A stretch of 64,000 nt of DNA from Candidatus Aenigmatarchaeota archaeon. GTDB taxonomy: Archaea > Aenigmatarchaeota > Aenigmatarchaeia > QMZP01. The notes under the pieces were generated by a model that saw only the letters and a program-made list of their open reading frames with translations, had not been told where the DNA came from and did not search any database. Position 1 is the first letter of the stretch, and each line of letters begins with the position of its first letter. Positions 50,828 to 59,753 of the stretch are shown here, piece after piece. The position numbers and the translations under genes are program-made. The stretch covers positions 1-64,000 of the forward strand of contig JACPNN010000007.1 in assembly GCA_016185435.1 (NCBI GenBank), in the 5' to 3' direction.

Positions 50828-50899
50828 AAATTTACATGAAAGTAAAGATTTATATAGCTTATGGTGAATAGTAGTGATAGTAGTAGTAAAGGAGAACGT

Positions 50900-51262
50900 A
50901 TGGACAAATCAATGCTGCTTGAAGTAATTGGAGACACAAAAGAAAACAGAATTTTAGATTTCCTTATAGAAGGCAAAGGCATAGACTACACAAAAAAGGA
51001 AATAGCAGATGGTTGTGACATTTCACGGCCAACTTTATATAAAGTGTTCCTGAAATTGATAAAAGAAGGATTAGTTAGGCCCACAAGAAGAATTGGCAGA
51101 GTGCAACTATATTCGCTTAACATGAACAGTGAAAAAATAAAAGCATTATTAAAATTAGAAGAAATTTTACTCCGAAAGTCCTTCGAACAGATAGAGAATC
51201 TGCAAACAAAAGTTCAGATACCTTATAGCCATACAGATAAACCACATGCAATACGCCAATAG
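50900..51262 (+). CDS. winged-helix transcriptional regulator
   Basis: 120 aa with the helix-turn-helix ILDFLIEGKGIDYTKKEIADGCDISRPTLYKVFLKLIKEGLV and a wing RRIGRVQLYSL, followed by a short helix that may dimerise. GGAG lies before the ATG. The promoter region is shared with the divergent gene at 50546-50827: a single TTTATATAGC lies between them. Confidence 0.75.
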   Translation: MDKSMLLEVIGDTKENRILDFLIEGKGIDYTKKEIADGCDISRPTLYKVFLKLIKEGLVRPTRRIGRVQLYSLNMNSEKIKALLKLEEILLRKSFEQIENLQTKVQIPYSHTDKPHAIRQ

Positions 51263-51321
51263 TCAGGCAACACCGGGGCGGAAGTGGAATAGATTATCTG
51301 GCCATTATAGATATTGGATTT

Positions 51322-51756
51322 ATGACAAATGAAAATTCAATTCATCCAGAACTTGTATTGCTGACGGCAGCAGGAATAATAGGAAGTTTCCTATCTGTAG
51401 CTGTAACCAAGAAGATTTTCGCTACTGTAATTTCAGAGCAAACTTTTGGATACATGATATACATCATATTACTGGCTATTTTTATGCCACGCCTTATTTT
51501 CCTGGCATATTTTTACCTATTCAAAGCGACAAAAACTTTCAGACCTGCAGTTTATAAGAACCCTAGAACCGTGTCCGAGATGCAGTTACGGGTAACTGGT
51601 ATCTTCATATCTCTGCTCAGCACTGATATTTTCACATTCTTCCAGAGTGTAACTAAAATTGGATTTATTTTATCTTTGATTTTAACTGTAGGGGTGTCCA
51701 TGATACTTTTCCTAGTTAGCTGGAAATTATCTCCTAAGATTTTTCGCCCTTTTTAG
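51322..51756 (+). CDS. four-helix membrane protein
   Basis: 144 aa with four hydrophobic stretches (about 10-30, 42-68, 92-110 and 118-136) and a polar loop in the middle. Codon use is AT-rich compared with neighbouring housekeeping genes. No family is recognised. Confidence 0.6.
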   Translation: MTNENSIHPELVLLTAAGIIGSFLSVAVTKKIFATVISEQTFGYMIYIILLAIFMPRLIFLAYFYLFKATKTFRPAVYKNPRTVSEMQLRVTGIFISLLSTDIFTFFQSVTKIGFILSLILTVGVSMILFLVSWKLSPKIFRPF

Positions 51757-51826
51757 ATAATTTACCTCCGGAACTGAAAAGAAGCGCGCGAGCCAATGCC
51801 ATATAATAACAAACAGCATCCAACGC

Positions 51827-52951
51827 CTATCCTTTTTCCAGCAGCACAAGGCTCTCCCTCAGCACGCCTGCCTTTCTTGTCCTGCCGACAAGTGCGAACC
51901 TCCTGTTCAGGACATATATCCCTCTGGCAGAGAACCCTGCCTTTTCAGCAAGCAGGGCTGCAATCACATCGCTTTCCACCACCCTTTTTTCCACATGGCC
52001 ATTGCCCATGACTATGGCAACTTTTGCCCCTCTTCTGCAGACCCTGAATATTTCCCTGAGGGATTCGAGAATAAGCGAAAAGTATTTCAGGCACGCCTCC
52101 GGGACAGGCAGGCCTTTCAGCTCTGGACCGTATGCCTTGCTCTCCATGAAATCTTTAGCAATATTCTTCCCGGCCATCAGATTCTCCACAGCGTATGCAG
52201 TAAGATAATCATCCTGGTTCACATACGGCGGGGATGTTATGACCGCATCTATGGTTCCTGATTTCAACGGCATGCGCAAAGAGCTCCCAAAAAAGGCTTT
52301 GCAGTATCCGCCTTTTGAAATTTTTCCAAATATCCTATACCCCTTCAGCATCCTTCCAGCCTCCATCCTGAACAATCTCTTCACATTCGCCTGTTTCCTT
52401 TTCCCGAATTTAATCACGGCCCCGTCCCTGAAACAGGAGCTCGCCCTTATTGCGGCCCTTGTCAAGGCGAGCCTGAAGAACGGACTGAGGTTAGAAGGCA
52501 GCATATCTATCTCTGCCATATAGAACGATAGCTGCCTCCAGGAATATTCAGAGAAAGCCTTTTTCGCGAAGCTGTTTTCTGATATGCCGGCATCCTTCAC
52601 ATCTTTTGATAATATGTCCTTCAATATCTTTCTGACTTCAGGCACATCGTAATCCAATACTTTCGCATTGCTGGCATTCACGGCAGAAGGCTGGATGTCA
52701 AACCCTATGGAACTGATTCCAAGCTCTTTGCAGGCCAGAAGAGTTGTCCCGGAGCCGCAGAACGGATCAAGAACTATCCCTTTTTCGAGGCCGAAATCCT
52801 TAATGACCTCCAGTACAAGGTTCCTGCTGAACGCCTCCTTGTAATAGAACCAGTTGTAGACATGGTATGGGATATTCCCTTGGTATGTCGCATGCACGCC
52901 CAGGCCTATCCTTTCCTTTATCATTCCCCTGAACCTTTCGAGATCTTCCAT
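51827..52951 (-). CDS. N4/N6 DNA methyltransferase-like protein
   Basis: 374 aa. SAM motif I is LDPFCGSGTTLLACKELGI and the catalytic motif IV is TSPPYVNQDDYL, the SPPY form seen in N4-cytosine and related methyltransferases. CRRGAKVAIVMGNG follows. No restriction enzyme or specificity gene is adjacent, so it is an orphan methyltransferase; an RNA substrate cannot be excluded. Confidence 0.8.
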   Translation of the reverse strand: MEDLERFRGMIKERIGLGVHATYQGNIPYHVYNWFYYKEAFSRNLVLEVIKDFGLEKGIVLDPFCGSGTTLLACKELGISSIGFDIQPSAVNASNAKVLDYDVPEVRKILKDILSKDVKDAGISENSFAKKAFSEYSWRQLSFYMAEIDMLPSNLSPFFRLALTRAAIRASSCFRDGAVIKFGKRKQANVKRLFRMEAGRMLKGYRIFGKISKGGYCKAFFGSSLRMPLKSGTIDAVITSPPYVNQDDYLTAYAVENLMAGKNIAKDFMESKAYGPELKGLPVPEACLKYFSLILESLREIFRVCRRGAKVAIVMGNGHVEKRVVESDVIAALLAEKAGFSARGIYVLNRRFALVGRTRKAGVLRESLVLLEKG

Positions 52952-52990
52952 ATTCTCTGTTGATTAGGGATTTGGGTTAAAAATCAAAAT

Positions 52991-54445
52991 TCAATAAGCC
53001 TTCGAAAAATACGCCACATGCAGGGCCTTTTTACCGCAGCAGAAGCATCTGCTGTTCCCGGCTGTCTCATCGAAACGTATCACCCTTAACGTTGCCGCTG
53101 CTTTTTCCTTCACTGCCTCCTCACATTTCCCATCGCCGCACCAATTAACCCTTGCCACCATCCTTTTCCCTATATGTTTCGAAACCTCCTCGAGATCAGA
53201 GGCATTTTTCACATTCTGTTCCAGGAAATTCTTTGCCTTTGCATAAAGGCCCTTCTGGATTTCCTCCAGCAATTTTTTTATTTCCTTTTCCATCAGGTTT
53301 TCTCTCAGAACAATCTTTTCCGATGTGTCCCTCCTTACAGCCACCGCCTGATTCTTTTCAATGTCTTTCGGCCCTATCTCTATCCTCAAAGGCACACCCC
53401 TAAGCTCATGCTCGTTGAACTTCCAGCCAGGCGTGTAATCCTCCCTGTCATCGAGCTCTACCCTGAAGGAAGATTCCAAGGCCTTTTTCATTTCCTTCGC
53501 TTTCTTCAATACGGCATCCTTTGACTTTTCGAAAAGGATGGGTATTATCACAATCTGGACAGGCGCAATCCTTGGCGGCAATATGAGTCCTTTGTCATCT
53601 CCATGGACCATTATAAGGGCCCCTATCATCCTTGTGGAGACGCCCCAGCTTGCCTGCCATGCATGCTTCCTTTGTTTGTCCGCATCAAGGAAGGTTATGC
53701 TGAAAGCCTTCGAGAAGTTCTGGCCAAGGTTGTGGCTGGTCCCCATCTGCAGGGCCCTGCCGTCAGGCATCAGGGCCTCCAAGGTTGTCGTGTAGAGGGC
53801 CCCTGCGAACTTTTCCCTTTCGCTTTTCTTCCCGCTGACCACAGGGATTGCAAGATAGTTTTCTATCAGGTCCCTGTATGCGTCAAGGATGAGCATGACC
53901 TCCCTGTCGCAATCCTCTTCTGTCGCATGCACTGTATGGCCCTCCTGCCAGAGGAATTCAGAAGTCCTGAGGAAAAGCTTGGTCATCTTTATCTCAGCCC
54001 TGAATACCGAATTCCAGAAGTTCCAGAGCAAAGGCAGCTGCCTGTGGCTCCTTATCCATTTCGCATAGCTCTCATATATTATGGTCTCGCTTGTTGGCCT
54101 CAGCACATACCTTTCCGCAAGCTTCTCGCTGCCGGCATGCGTCACAACATACGCCTCTGGAGCAAAGCCCTTCACATGCTCCGCCTCCTTCGAAAGCAGC
54201 CGCTCAGGTATCAGGGCAGGGGAGTATGCATTCTTATGGCCCAGCTTCTTCAGCTTCGAGTCAAGTATGCCCTGAATGTTTTCCCAGACAGCATACCCGT
54301 AAGGCCTTATGAACATGAAGCCTTTGGCCCCTGAATGGTCCGCAAGCTCTGCCTTGACGACAACCTCGTTGTACCATTCCGAAAGGTCATCTGATTTTTT
54401 GACTGTCATCCCCTGCTCCTTTACCTCTTTAGCCCTGTTTTCCAT
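52991..54445 (-). CDS. proS: prolyl-tRNA synthetase (archaeal/eukaryotic type)
   Basis: 484 aa class II enzyme. Motif 1 region (GFMFIRPYGYAVWENIQGILD), motif 2 (RPTSETIIYESYAKWIRSHRQLPLLWNFWNSVFRAE) and motif 3 (GVSTRMIGALIMVHGDDKGLILP) are visible, followed by the anticodon-binding domain. The C-terminal zinc-binding-like domain includes WCGDGKCEE and CFCCGKKALHVAYFSKAY. The terminal Tyr is kept. A separate copy of this last domain is encoded at 56938-57123. Confidence 0.95.
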   Translation of the reverse strand: MENRAKEVKEQGMTVKKSDDLSEWYNEVVVKAELADHSGAKGFMFIRPYGYAVWENIQGILDSKLKKLGHKNAYSPALIPERLLSKEAEHVKGFAPEAYVVTHAGSEKLAERYVLRPTSETIIYESYAKWIRSHRQLPLLWNFWNSVFRAEIKMTKLFLRTSEFLWQEGHTVHATEEDCDREVMLILDAYRDLIENYLAIPVVSGKKSEREKFAGALYTTTLEALMPDGRALQMGTSHNLGQNFSKAFSITFLDADKQRKHAWQASWGVSTRMIGALIMVHGDDKGLILPPRIAPVQIVIIPILFEKSKDAVLKKAKEMKKALESSFRVELDDREDYTPGWKFNEHELRGVPLRIEIGPKDIEKNQAVAVRRDTSEKIVLRENLMEKEIKKLLEEIQKGLYAKAKNFLEQNVKNASDLEEVSKHIGKRMVARVNWCGDGKCEEAVKEKAAATLRVIRFDETAGNSRCFCCGKKALHVAYFSKAY

Positions 54446-54522
54446 GTCAGCCCGTCTCCCTGCAAGCGCGCATCATTAATCTTCTCATGCAAGTCTTAAA
54501 TAGCATATCAGGAAGGAAAAGC

Positions 54523-55128
54523 ATGGGAGGGAAAGTCATCAGGAGAGGGGCGGAAGCAATAATATTCCTTGCCAGCTTCGAGGGAAGGCAGGCGGTTGTC
54601 AAGGAGAGGGTGAAAAAGGGCTACAGGATTCCAAGGCTGGACGAGTCCCTGAGAAAGGCCAGGACAAGGATGGAGGCAGGCATCCTGATAAAGGCGATAA
54701 GGGCCGGCATCAGTGTGCCGAAGGTGATATCCTCATCTGATTTCTCGATAGTCATGGAGCGCATAGAAGGCCCTCTTGTCAGGGAGATAATAAATGAAAA
54801 GAACGCAGAAAGCTTAGGCCGGCAGGCAGGCACGGAAATAAGCAGGCTGCACAGCTTTGGCCTGATACACGGCGACCTGACTGCATCAAATATGATAGTT
54901 TCCAATGGCATCCGCCTTATCGATTTCGGCCTGGCAAAAGCCAGCTCAAGGGTAGAGGATAAGGCAAGCGACATCTTTGTGCTATATGAGACGATGAGAG
55001 CATCGAAGCCCTCAATATTCCCTTTGTTCTGGAAAGGGTTTGCAGGCGCATATGCCAGCGGAAAAGATGCTGTCCTCAGGCAGCTTGAAAAGGTTGAAAG
55101 AAGGAGGAGATACAAGCCGCAGGATTAG
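54523..55128 (+). CDS. bud32: Bud32/PRPK kinase of the KEOPS complex
   Basis: 201 aa small atypical kinase. IRRGAEAIIFLA is the Gly-poor nucleotide loop, AVVKERVKKGYR carries the Lys and the Bud32-specific basic stretch, FGLIHGDLTASNM the catalytic loop and LIDFGLAK the DFG. It works with Kae1 in N6-threonylcarbamoyladenosine formation on tRNA; Kae1 is not fused or adjacent. The start is placed about 27 nt after CTTAAATAG and after GGAAGG. Confidence 0.92.
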   Translation: MGGKVIRRGAEAIIFLASFEGRQAVVKERVKKGYRIPRLDESLRKARTRMEAGILIKAIRAGISVPKVISSSDFSIVMERIEGPLVREIINEKNAESLGRQAGTEISRLHSFGLIHGDLTASNMIVSNGIRLIDFGLAKASSRVEDKASDIFVLYETMRASKPSIFPLFWKGFAGAYASGKDAVLRQLEKVERRRRYKPQD

Positions 55129-55199
55129 GCGGTCATAAAGGATATAAACTTTCCAGCACATTCTTATTGCTATTGAGGGTAAACGTATTTGGGACTGAT

Positions 55200-55847
55200 A
55201 TGCAACAACTCAACTGGAGCCCTAGGACAGAGCTGGGGGCAAAGGTGGCCAAAGGGGAGCTGACCAGCCTGGATTCCATCCTGGAGAAAGGCTTTGTCAT
55301 CCTTGAGCCTGAGATAGTGGATTCCCTCGTTCCTGACATGCTTAACGAGGTGATATACATCGGGGGCAGCCCGGGCAAAGGCGGAGGGATAAGAAGGACG
55401 GCGACAAGGAGGACAGCAAGGATGCACAAGTCAGGCAGGAGATACAAGCTCACGGCCATGATAGTTGTCGGCGACGAGAAGGGGATAGTGGGCCTGGGCG
55501 TGGCCAGCTCAAAGGAGCACAGGACTGCCATAGAAAAGGCCCTGCTGGCGGCCAAACTCAATGTGATCAGGGTCAGGAAAGGATGCGGCAGCTGGGAATG
55601 CTCCTGCGGAGGAGACCATTCCATACCCTTCAGGACAAAGGGGAAGGCAGGAAGCGTGACAGCGACTTTAATGCCTGCCCCGAAAGGCGTGGGCCTGGTG
55701 GCAAGCAATGAGGTGAAGAAGATACTAAGGCTTGCAGGCCTGAAGGACATCTGGGTTGCCACGGAAGGCCAGACACAGACGAGGCTCAATCTTATTACTG
55801 CCATCTTCCAGGCCCTGAAGAACATGAGCAGGACAAAGAGGCTGTGA
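55200..55847 (+). CDS. rps5: ribosomal protein uS5
   Basis: 215 aa. The S5 double-stranded-RNA-binding domain (YKLTAMIVVGDEKGIVGLGVASSKE) is followed by the C-terminal domain (GSVTATLMPAPKGVGLVASNEVKKILRLAGL). CGSWECSC is the Cys-containing insertion of archaeal S5. It begins the visible end of the spc operon, followed by uL30 one base later. Confidence 0.96.
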   Translation: MQQLNWSPRTELGAKVAKGELTSLDSILEKGFVILEPEIVDSLVPDMLNEVIYIGGSPGKGGGIRRTATRRTARMHKSGRRYKLTAMIVVGDEKGIVGLGVASSKEHRTAIEKALLAAKLNVIRVRKGCGSWECSCGGDHSIPFRTKGKAGSVTATLMPAPKGVGLVASNEVKKILRLAGLKDIWVATEGQTQTRLNLITAIFQALKNMSRTKRL

Positions 55848-55848
55848 T

Positions 55849-56259
55849 ATGGAAAAACTCTATGCCGCTGTCAGGCTGAGGGGCCATGTAGGCATGTCAG
55901 AGGAAATGGAGATGACGCTCAGGATGCTCAACCTCCATAGAGTGAACAGCTGCGTCGTACTGCCGGAGACAGAATCAACCCTGGGGATGCTGAAGAAGAT
56001 TTCAAACTTCATAACCTACGGGGAGATTGACGGAAAAACGCTTGCCTTCCTTTTCAAAAAGAGGCTGAAGGCTGCTGACAAGGAAGGCATAATCAAGAAA
56101 CTCGGGTCCCCTGGAAAATTTGAAGACCTTGGCATAAAGCCTGTTTTCAGACTTTCACCGCCTTCAAAGGGTCTGAAGTCGATAAAGGCTCTTTACCCGA
56201 AAGGCGACCTTGGCTACAGGGGAGAGAAAATAAATGAGCTGCTGGGGAGGATGATATAA
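55849..56259 (+). CDS. rpl30: ribosomal protein uL30
   Basis: 136 aa archaeal-length L30 with VRLRGHVGMSEEMEMTLRMLNLHRVNSCVVLP at the N-terminus and FRLSPPSKGLKSIKALYPKGDLGYRG near the end. The stop overlaps the start of uL15 (TAATG), as usual in this operon. Confidence 0.95.
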   Translation: MEKLYAAVRLRGHVGMSEEMEMTLRMLNLHRVNSCVVLPETESTLGMLKKISNFITYGEIDGKTLAFLFKKRLKAADKEGIIKKLGSPGKFEDLGIKPVFRLSPPSKGLKSIKALYPKGDLGYRGEKINELLGRMI

Positions 56260-56672
56260 TGGCCGCAAAAAGGGCAAAGTCAAGGAAGATGCGGGGAAGC
56301 AAGACGCACGGCTACGGATTCAAGAAGAAGCACAGGGGGAAGGGAAGCAAGGGAGGCAAAGGCAGAGCAGGACGGTTCGGGCAGAAGTTTCTCCATTACC
56401 TTAAAAAGGAAGGCAGGCCCGGCAAGCACGGATTCAAGGGCCTCGGAAGAAGGAAGCTTGAAGAGAAAGACAGGGCCATAGGCCTTAGGGACATAGAGAT
56501 GCTGGCAAACAGGCACGGCATAAAGGAGATAAATTCAGAGGATTACGGATACCAGAAGGTTCTCGCTTCAGGCACTATCACATTACCCCTCACAATAAAA
56601 GCAAAGCGCTTCACAAAGAGGGCAGAAGAGAAAATCCTGAAGGCCGGCGGCAGGGCAGTGAAGGCGGAATAA
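56259..56672 (+). CDS. rpl15: ribosomal protein uL15
   Basis: 137 aa with the Gly/Lys/Arg-rich N-terminal extension (MRGSKTHGYGFKKKHRGKGS) and a C-terminal domain (YQKVLASGTITLPLTIKAKRFTKRA). It is the last ribosomal gene before the inserted island that separates it from secY. Confidence 0.95.
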   Translation: MAAKRAKSRKMRGSKTHGYGFKKKHRGKGSKGGKGRAGRFGQKFLHYLKKEGRPGKHGFKGLGRRKLEEKDRAIGLRDIEMLANRHGIKEINSEDYGYQKVLASGTITLPLTIKAKRFTKRAEEKILKAGGRAVKAE

Positions 56673-56937
56673 GAGGTCAATTTGTTTAGGCGTTTCGAAT
56701 CAAAACACTGCCAGAAAACTCATTTAAATAGCAGGCGGCCAATATTTGACTTATTATTTGGGGCGATTTTTTATTTAATAAATGTCAGTCGGCCTCTACA
56801 ATAAAATATTATATTCTCTATTTAAATACTTTATGCTCGCAGGATGCTGATTTTGGAATAAATTTCAACATATATTTTCAACCACTTTATGTTTTCATAA
56901 ATGCCAAAAATAAAAATAATTTGGTCGTTTTTGGTCT
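56673..56937. other. AT-rich region containing a second secY-like promoter
   Basis: 265 bp without a gene. It starts with the copy of the secY promoter at 56723-56757 and is otherwise A/T-rich with several TTTAAATA-like stretches. Confidence 0.5.
56723..56757 (+). repeat. duplicated secY promoter region, distal copy
   Basis: TTTAAATAGCAGGCGGCCAA followed by TATTTGACTTATTA. About 29 of 35 positions match the copy directly in front of secY (58113-58147). Here no start codon follows. Confidence 0.75.
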
Positions 56938-57123
56938 GTGATGTGTATGAGAAGGAAGATGGCAAAGGCAGAATGGTGCGGCCAGGAAGGGTGCGAAGAG
57001 GCCGTCAAGGAAAAGACGACTGTGACATTGATGGTTATGCCATTCGACGAGAAGGCAAAAGGCCCATGCTTTAGGTGCGGAAAGAAAGCACTACATGTAG
57101 CTTATTTCTCTAAGGCGTATTGA
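56938..57123 (+). CDS. stand-alone copy of the ProRS C-terminal zinc domain
   Basis: 61 aa. From WCGQEGCEEAVKEK to CGKKALHVAYFSKAY it follows the last 50 residues of the ProRS at 52991-54445. The final 15 residues are identical, yet 10 of those 15 codons differ synonymously. This points to selection on the protein or descent from a diverged ProRS rather than to a recent duplication. All four Cys are present. It may be a functional trans-acting domain or a fragment brought in with the island. Confidence 0.65.
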   Translation: MMCMRRKMAKAEWCGQEGCEEAVKEKTTVTLMVMPFDEKAKGPCFRCGKKALHVAYFSKAY

Positions 57124-57152
57124 TATTTTATTCCGAATTTGCAATATGTTAT

Positions 57153-58091
57153 ATGCATTATAGATGGATTTTTTTGTTTATGCTTATCATTGTAGGGTCA
57201 TATTTTTTTCTGCGTCAACCCACAATTCAGCCTTGTCCTAAAGAAATTGTTTCAATGATTCCGCATGTAAAGAGTATTGAGAAATGCTATTCAAACTTGG
57301 AGAACATCGATGGCGAAAAAGTGAGGATATGGACAGTAAAAGCAATCAGAAGCCTTGATTGGGATTTAAGCATGAACCAAGATTATCTAATCCTGGAAAG
57401 AAATGTCAGTACGGAAAGACATTACTATCTAATACCCACTGAGAGTGTAATTCTAACTCCTGAGCGCTATGAAATAAGCGCTGCTTCTTTACAATTGTCT
57501 CCAGATGCGAAATGGGTTAGAGGATCTTGTTTTCCATATTCAGATCCTCCTATCTTAAGATTCAATACAACTGAAATGTGGAGGGGTTATGTCTATGAAG
57601 AGTACATCAAAATCAGAAAAATTGATAATGAGTTTTATGCCTATGTGGACATCAATCATAATATAGATGAAAAAGGGTGCATATTGCATGGTAAGGCAGA
57701 TATAGGAATAACAACATCAAAGAACATTGTGTCTATATTGACTAACTCAACCTCTCCGTTCTCTGTTAATGTCTGCCAACTAGTCGAGAATGAGGAAAGG
57801 GATGAGTGCCTGTGCACATTCGCCCTGTATCAGACAAATTTCCAGTTGGATGAATTCGTACCCAATGGGCTTAAAGCCATCGAAAACATGAGCAATCATG
57901 AATTGGCGAAAGAATGCGAATATCTTATGAGAAATCAGTCAGTTACTATGTCAATGGGGAGAAGGGCGGATTATCCAGAGAAGTTTGCACAGATGGAAAA
58001 TAGATTGATTCCCAAGCTTATGCGGCTTCATGTTTGTTCTGTTTTAAGGAATTTCAATATCACTTCATCAAAAGTGCCGTGCAGTTATTGA
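57153..58091 (+). CDS. secreted or membrane-anchored hypothetical protein
   Basis: 312 aa. One N-terminal hydrophobic helix (WIFLFMLIIVGSYFF) anchors a large extracytoplasmic domain with about ten Cys (for example VCQLVENEERDECLC) and several N-x-S/T sequons. No family is recognised. It is AT-rich relative to the ribosomal genes and lies inside the island between rpl15 and secY. Confidence 0.65.
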   Translation: MHYRWIFLFMLIIVGSYFFLRQPTIQPCPKEIVSMIPHVKSIEKCYSNLENIDGEKVRIWTVKAIRSLDWDLSMNQDYLILERNVSTERHYYLIPTESVILTPERYEISAASLQLSPDAKWVRGSCFPYSDPPILRFNTTEMWRGYVYEEYIKIRKIDNEFYAYVDINHNIDEKGCILHGKADIGITTSKNIVSILTNSTSPFSVNVCQLVENEERDECLCTFALYQTNFQLDEFVPNGLKAIENMSNHELAKECEYLMRNQSVTMSMGRRADYPEKFAQMENRLIPKLMRLHVCSVLRNFNITSSKVPCSY

Positions 58092-58112
58092 GTCATGAGG
58101 TAATCAATATCC

Positions 58113-58147
58113 ATATAAATAGCAATCGGCCAAATATTGACTTATTA
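58113..58147 (+). promoter_or_regulatory. secY promoter
   Basis: ATATAAATAGCAATCGGCCA with AATATTGACTTATTA; the TATA box lies about 30 nt before the secY ATG, giving a leaderless mRNA. A diverged copy lies at 56723. Confidence 0.75.
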
Positions 58148-59697
58148 TGCCACTTCAAGAGAGTTATGAGGCTGTTCTCAAGAGGCTGCCTGCCATATCA
58201 AGGCCTGTCCAGAGGCTCACGTTCAGGGAAAAGATCAGGTGGACACTTATCATACTGCTCATCTACGTGATAATGGCCCAGATTCAGGTATTCGGCGTCG
58301 ACAAGGAAGCGTCCCAGAGGCTGAGGATAGTGGAGATACTTCTTGGAAGCAGCTTCGGCAGCCTGATGAGCCTGGGCATAGGGCCTGTGGTGACATCAAG
58401 CATCATACTGCAGCTGCTCATAGGAAGCAAGCTCATACCCTGGGACCTGAAATCAGAGGGCGGAAGGATGCTTTTCCAGGGCACGCAGAAGATCCTTGGC
58501 GTTGCCTTTTCCTTCATAGAGGCCATAATCTTCGTCAGCTTCGGCACAATAAAGGCCACAGGCGGGAATGAGATGCTGGTCATAGGCCAGCTCGCCCTGG
58601 GCGGCGTTCTCGTCATCTTCATGGACGAGCTGATAAGCAAATGGGGCTTCGGCTCAGGCATAAGCCTCTTCATAGTGACCGGAGTGAGCAAGAACCTGCT
58701 TGTCCAGTCCCTTAACCCGTTCACCAGGGCAGGCACCTTTCCCACAGAAGGCAACCCTGCAGAAGGCATAATACCGAATGCAGTTTCAAGCCTCATAGCA
58801 GGCAACCCTACAAACGCGTTCCTCTCGCTGCTCCCGCTATTCGCAACTGTTCTTGTCTTCTTCATCGTTATCTACATAAATTCAGTGAAAGTGGAGATAC
58901 CCCTTGCGTTCGGCATGGTGAGAGGCTTCGGAAGGCGATGGCCCCTCAAGTTCCTCTACACGTCCAACATCCCTGTGATCCTTATAGCGGCTTTGCTGGC
59001 CAATATACAGCTCCTTGGCAGCATGCTGAAGAACTCAGGCCTGTCATGGCTCGGCTCATATGACCCGGCAACAAATACAGCTACAGGAATAATATTTTAC
59101 CTCACGCTGCCCTCCAACAACCCGGCCATAAGCGGCCTTGTGATCAGCATGGCGGCCTTCGCCCTGGCAGGAATAGCTATAGCTTATGTGGCAAGGCGCT
59201 CTGCGCTGAAGATCGGCCTGATCGCAATCGTTATCGGCATCCTGTTCTGGTTCGGGCTTGTCAGATACCTTGGTCTGACATCGCTCGATATAATAGCGTC
59301 CTGGGACGCCAATGCCCTAGACGTCGCAAGGGCATTCACTTACACGCTTTTCCTCATGGCGGGCAGCGTTGTCTTCGCCTATTTCTGGATGATATCCGCA
59401 GGCATGGACTCCAAGAGCGTGGCAGGCCAGATACATTCCATAGGCATGCAGATACCGGGCTACAGGCGGGATGTAAGGATTATCGAGAGCGTGCTTGACA
59501 GGTATATCCCGGCCCTGGCAGTGCTGGGCGGGGCGACAGTGGGATTCATAGCTGCCTTTGCAGACCTGACTAGCGCTGTCGGCACGGGGACAGGCCTCCT
59601 GCTGGCGACAATGATAGTCTACCAGCTTTATGAGGAGATCGCCGCAAAGCACATGGAAGACCTGCATCCCGCCCTGAGAAGGTTTGTCGAGAGCTGA
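58147..59697 (+). CDS. secY: preprotein translocase subunit SecY
   Basis: 516 aa with ten membrane helices in the SecY pattern: the plug region after helix 1, IVEILLGSSFGSLMSLGIGPVVTSSIILQLL, QKILGVAFSFIEA, GFGSGISLFI and the C-terminal HPALRRFVES. It forms the conducting channel of SecYE-beta. It has its own promoter, being separated from the ribosomal part of the spc operon by the island. Confidence 0.96.
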   Translation: MPLQESYEAVLKRLPAISRPVQRLTFREKIRWTLIILLIYVIMAQIQVFGVDKEASQRLRIVEILLGSSFGSLMSLGIGPVVTSSIILQLLIGSKLIPWDLKSEGGRMLFQGTQKILGVAFSFIEAIIFVSFGTIKATGGNEMLVIGQLALGGVLVIFMDELISKWGFGSGISLFIVTGVSKNLLVQSLNPFTRAGTFPTEGNPAEGIIPNAVSSLIAGNPTNAFLSLLPLFATVLVFFIVIYINSVKVEIPLAFGMVRGFGRRWPLKFLYTSNIPVILIAALLANIQLLGSMLKNSGLSWLGSYDPATNTATGIIFYLTLPSNNPAISGLVISMAAFALAGIAIAYVARRSALKIGLIAIVIGILFWFGLVRYLGLTSLDIIASWDANALDVARAFTYTLFLMAGSVVFAYFWMISAGMDSKSVAGQIHSIGMQIPGYRRDVRIIESVLDRYIPALAVLGGATVGFIAAFADLTSAVGTGTGLLLATMIVYQLYEEIAAKHMEDLHPALRRFVES

Positions 59698-59753
59698 ATC
59701 CAGATAACAGGCCTTGGAAGAAATTATTTAGATAACCGATATATATTAACTGA

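Noticed and set aside
53603-54334. 243-codon plus-strand open frame inside proS
   Set aside because: Antisense of proS, rich in His, Pro and Arg; no start signals.
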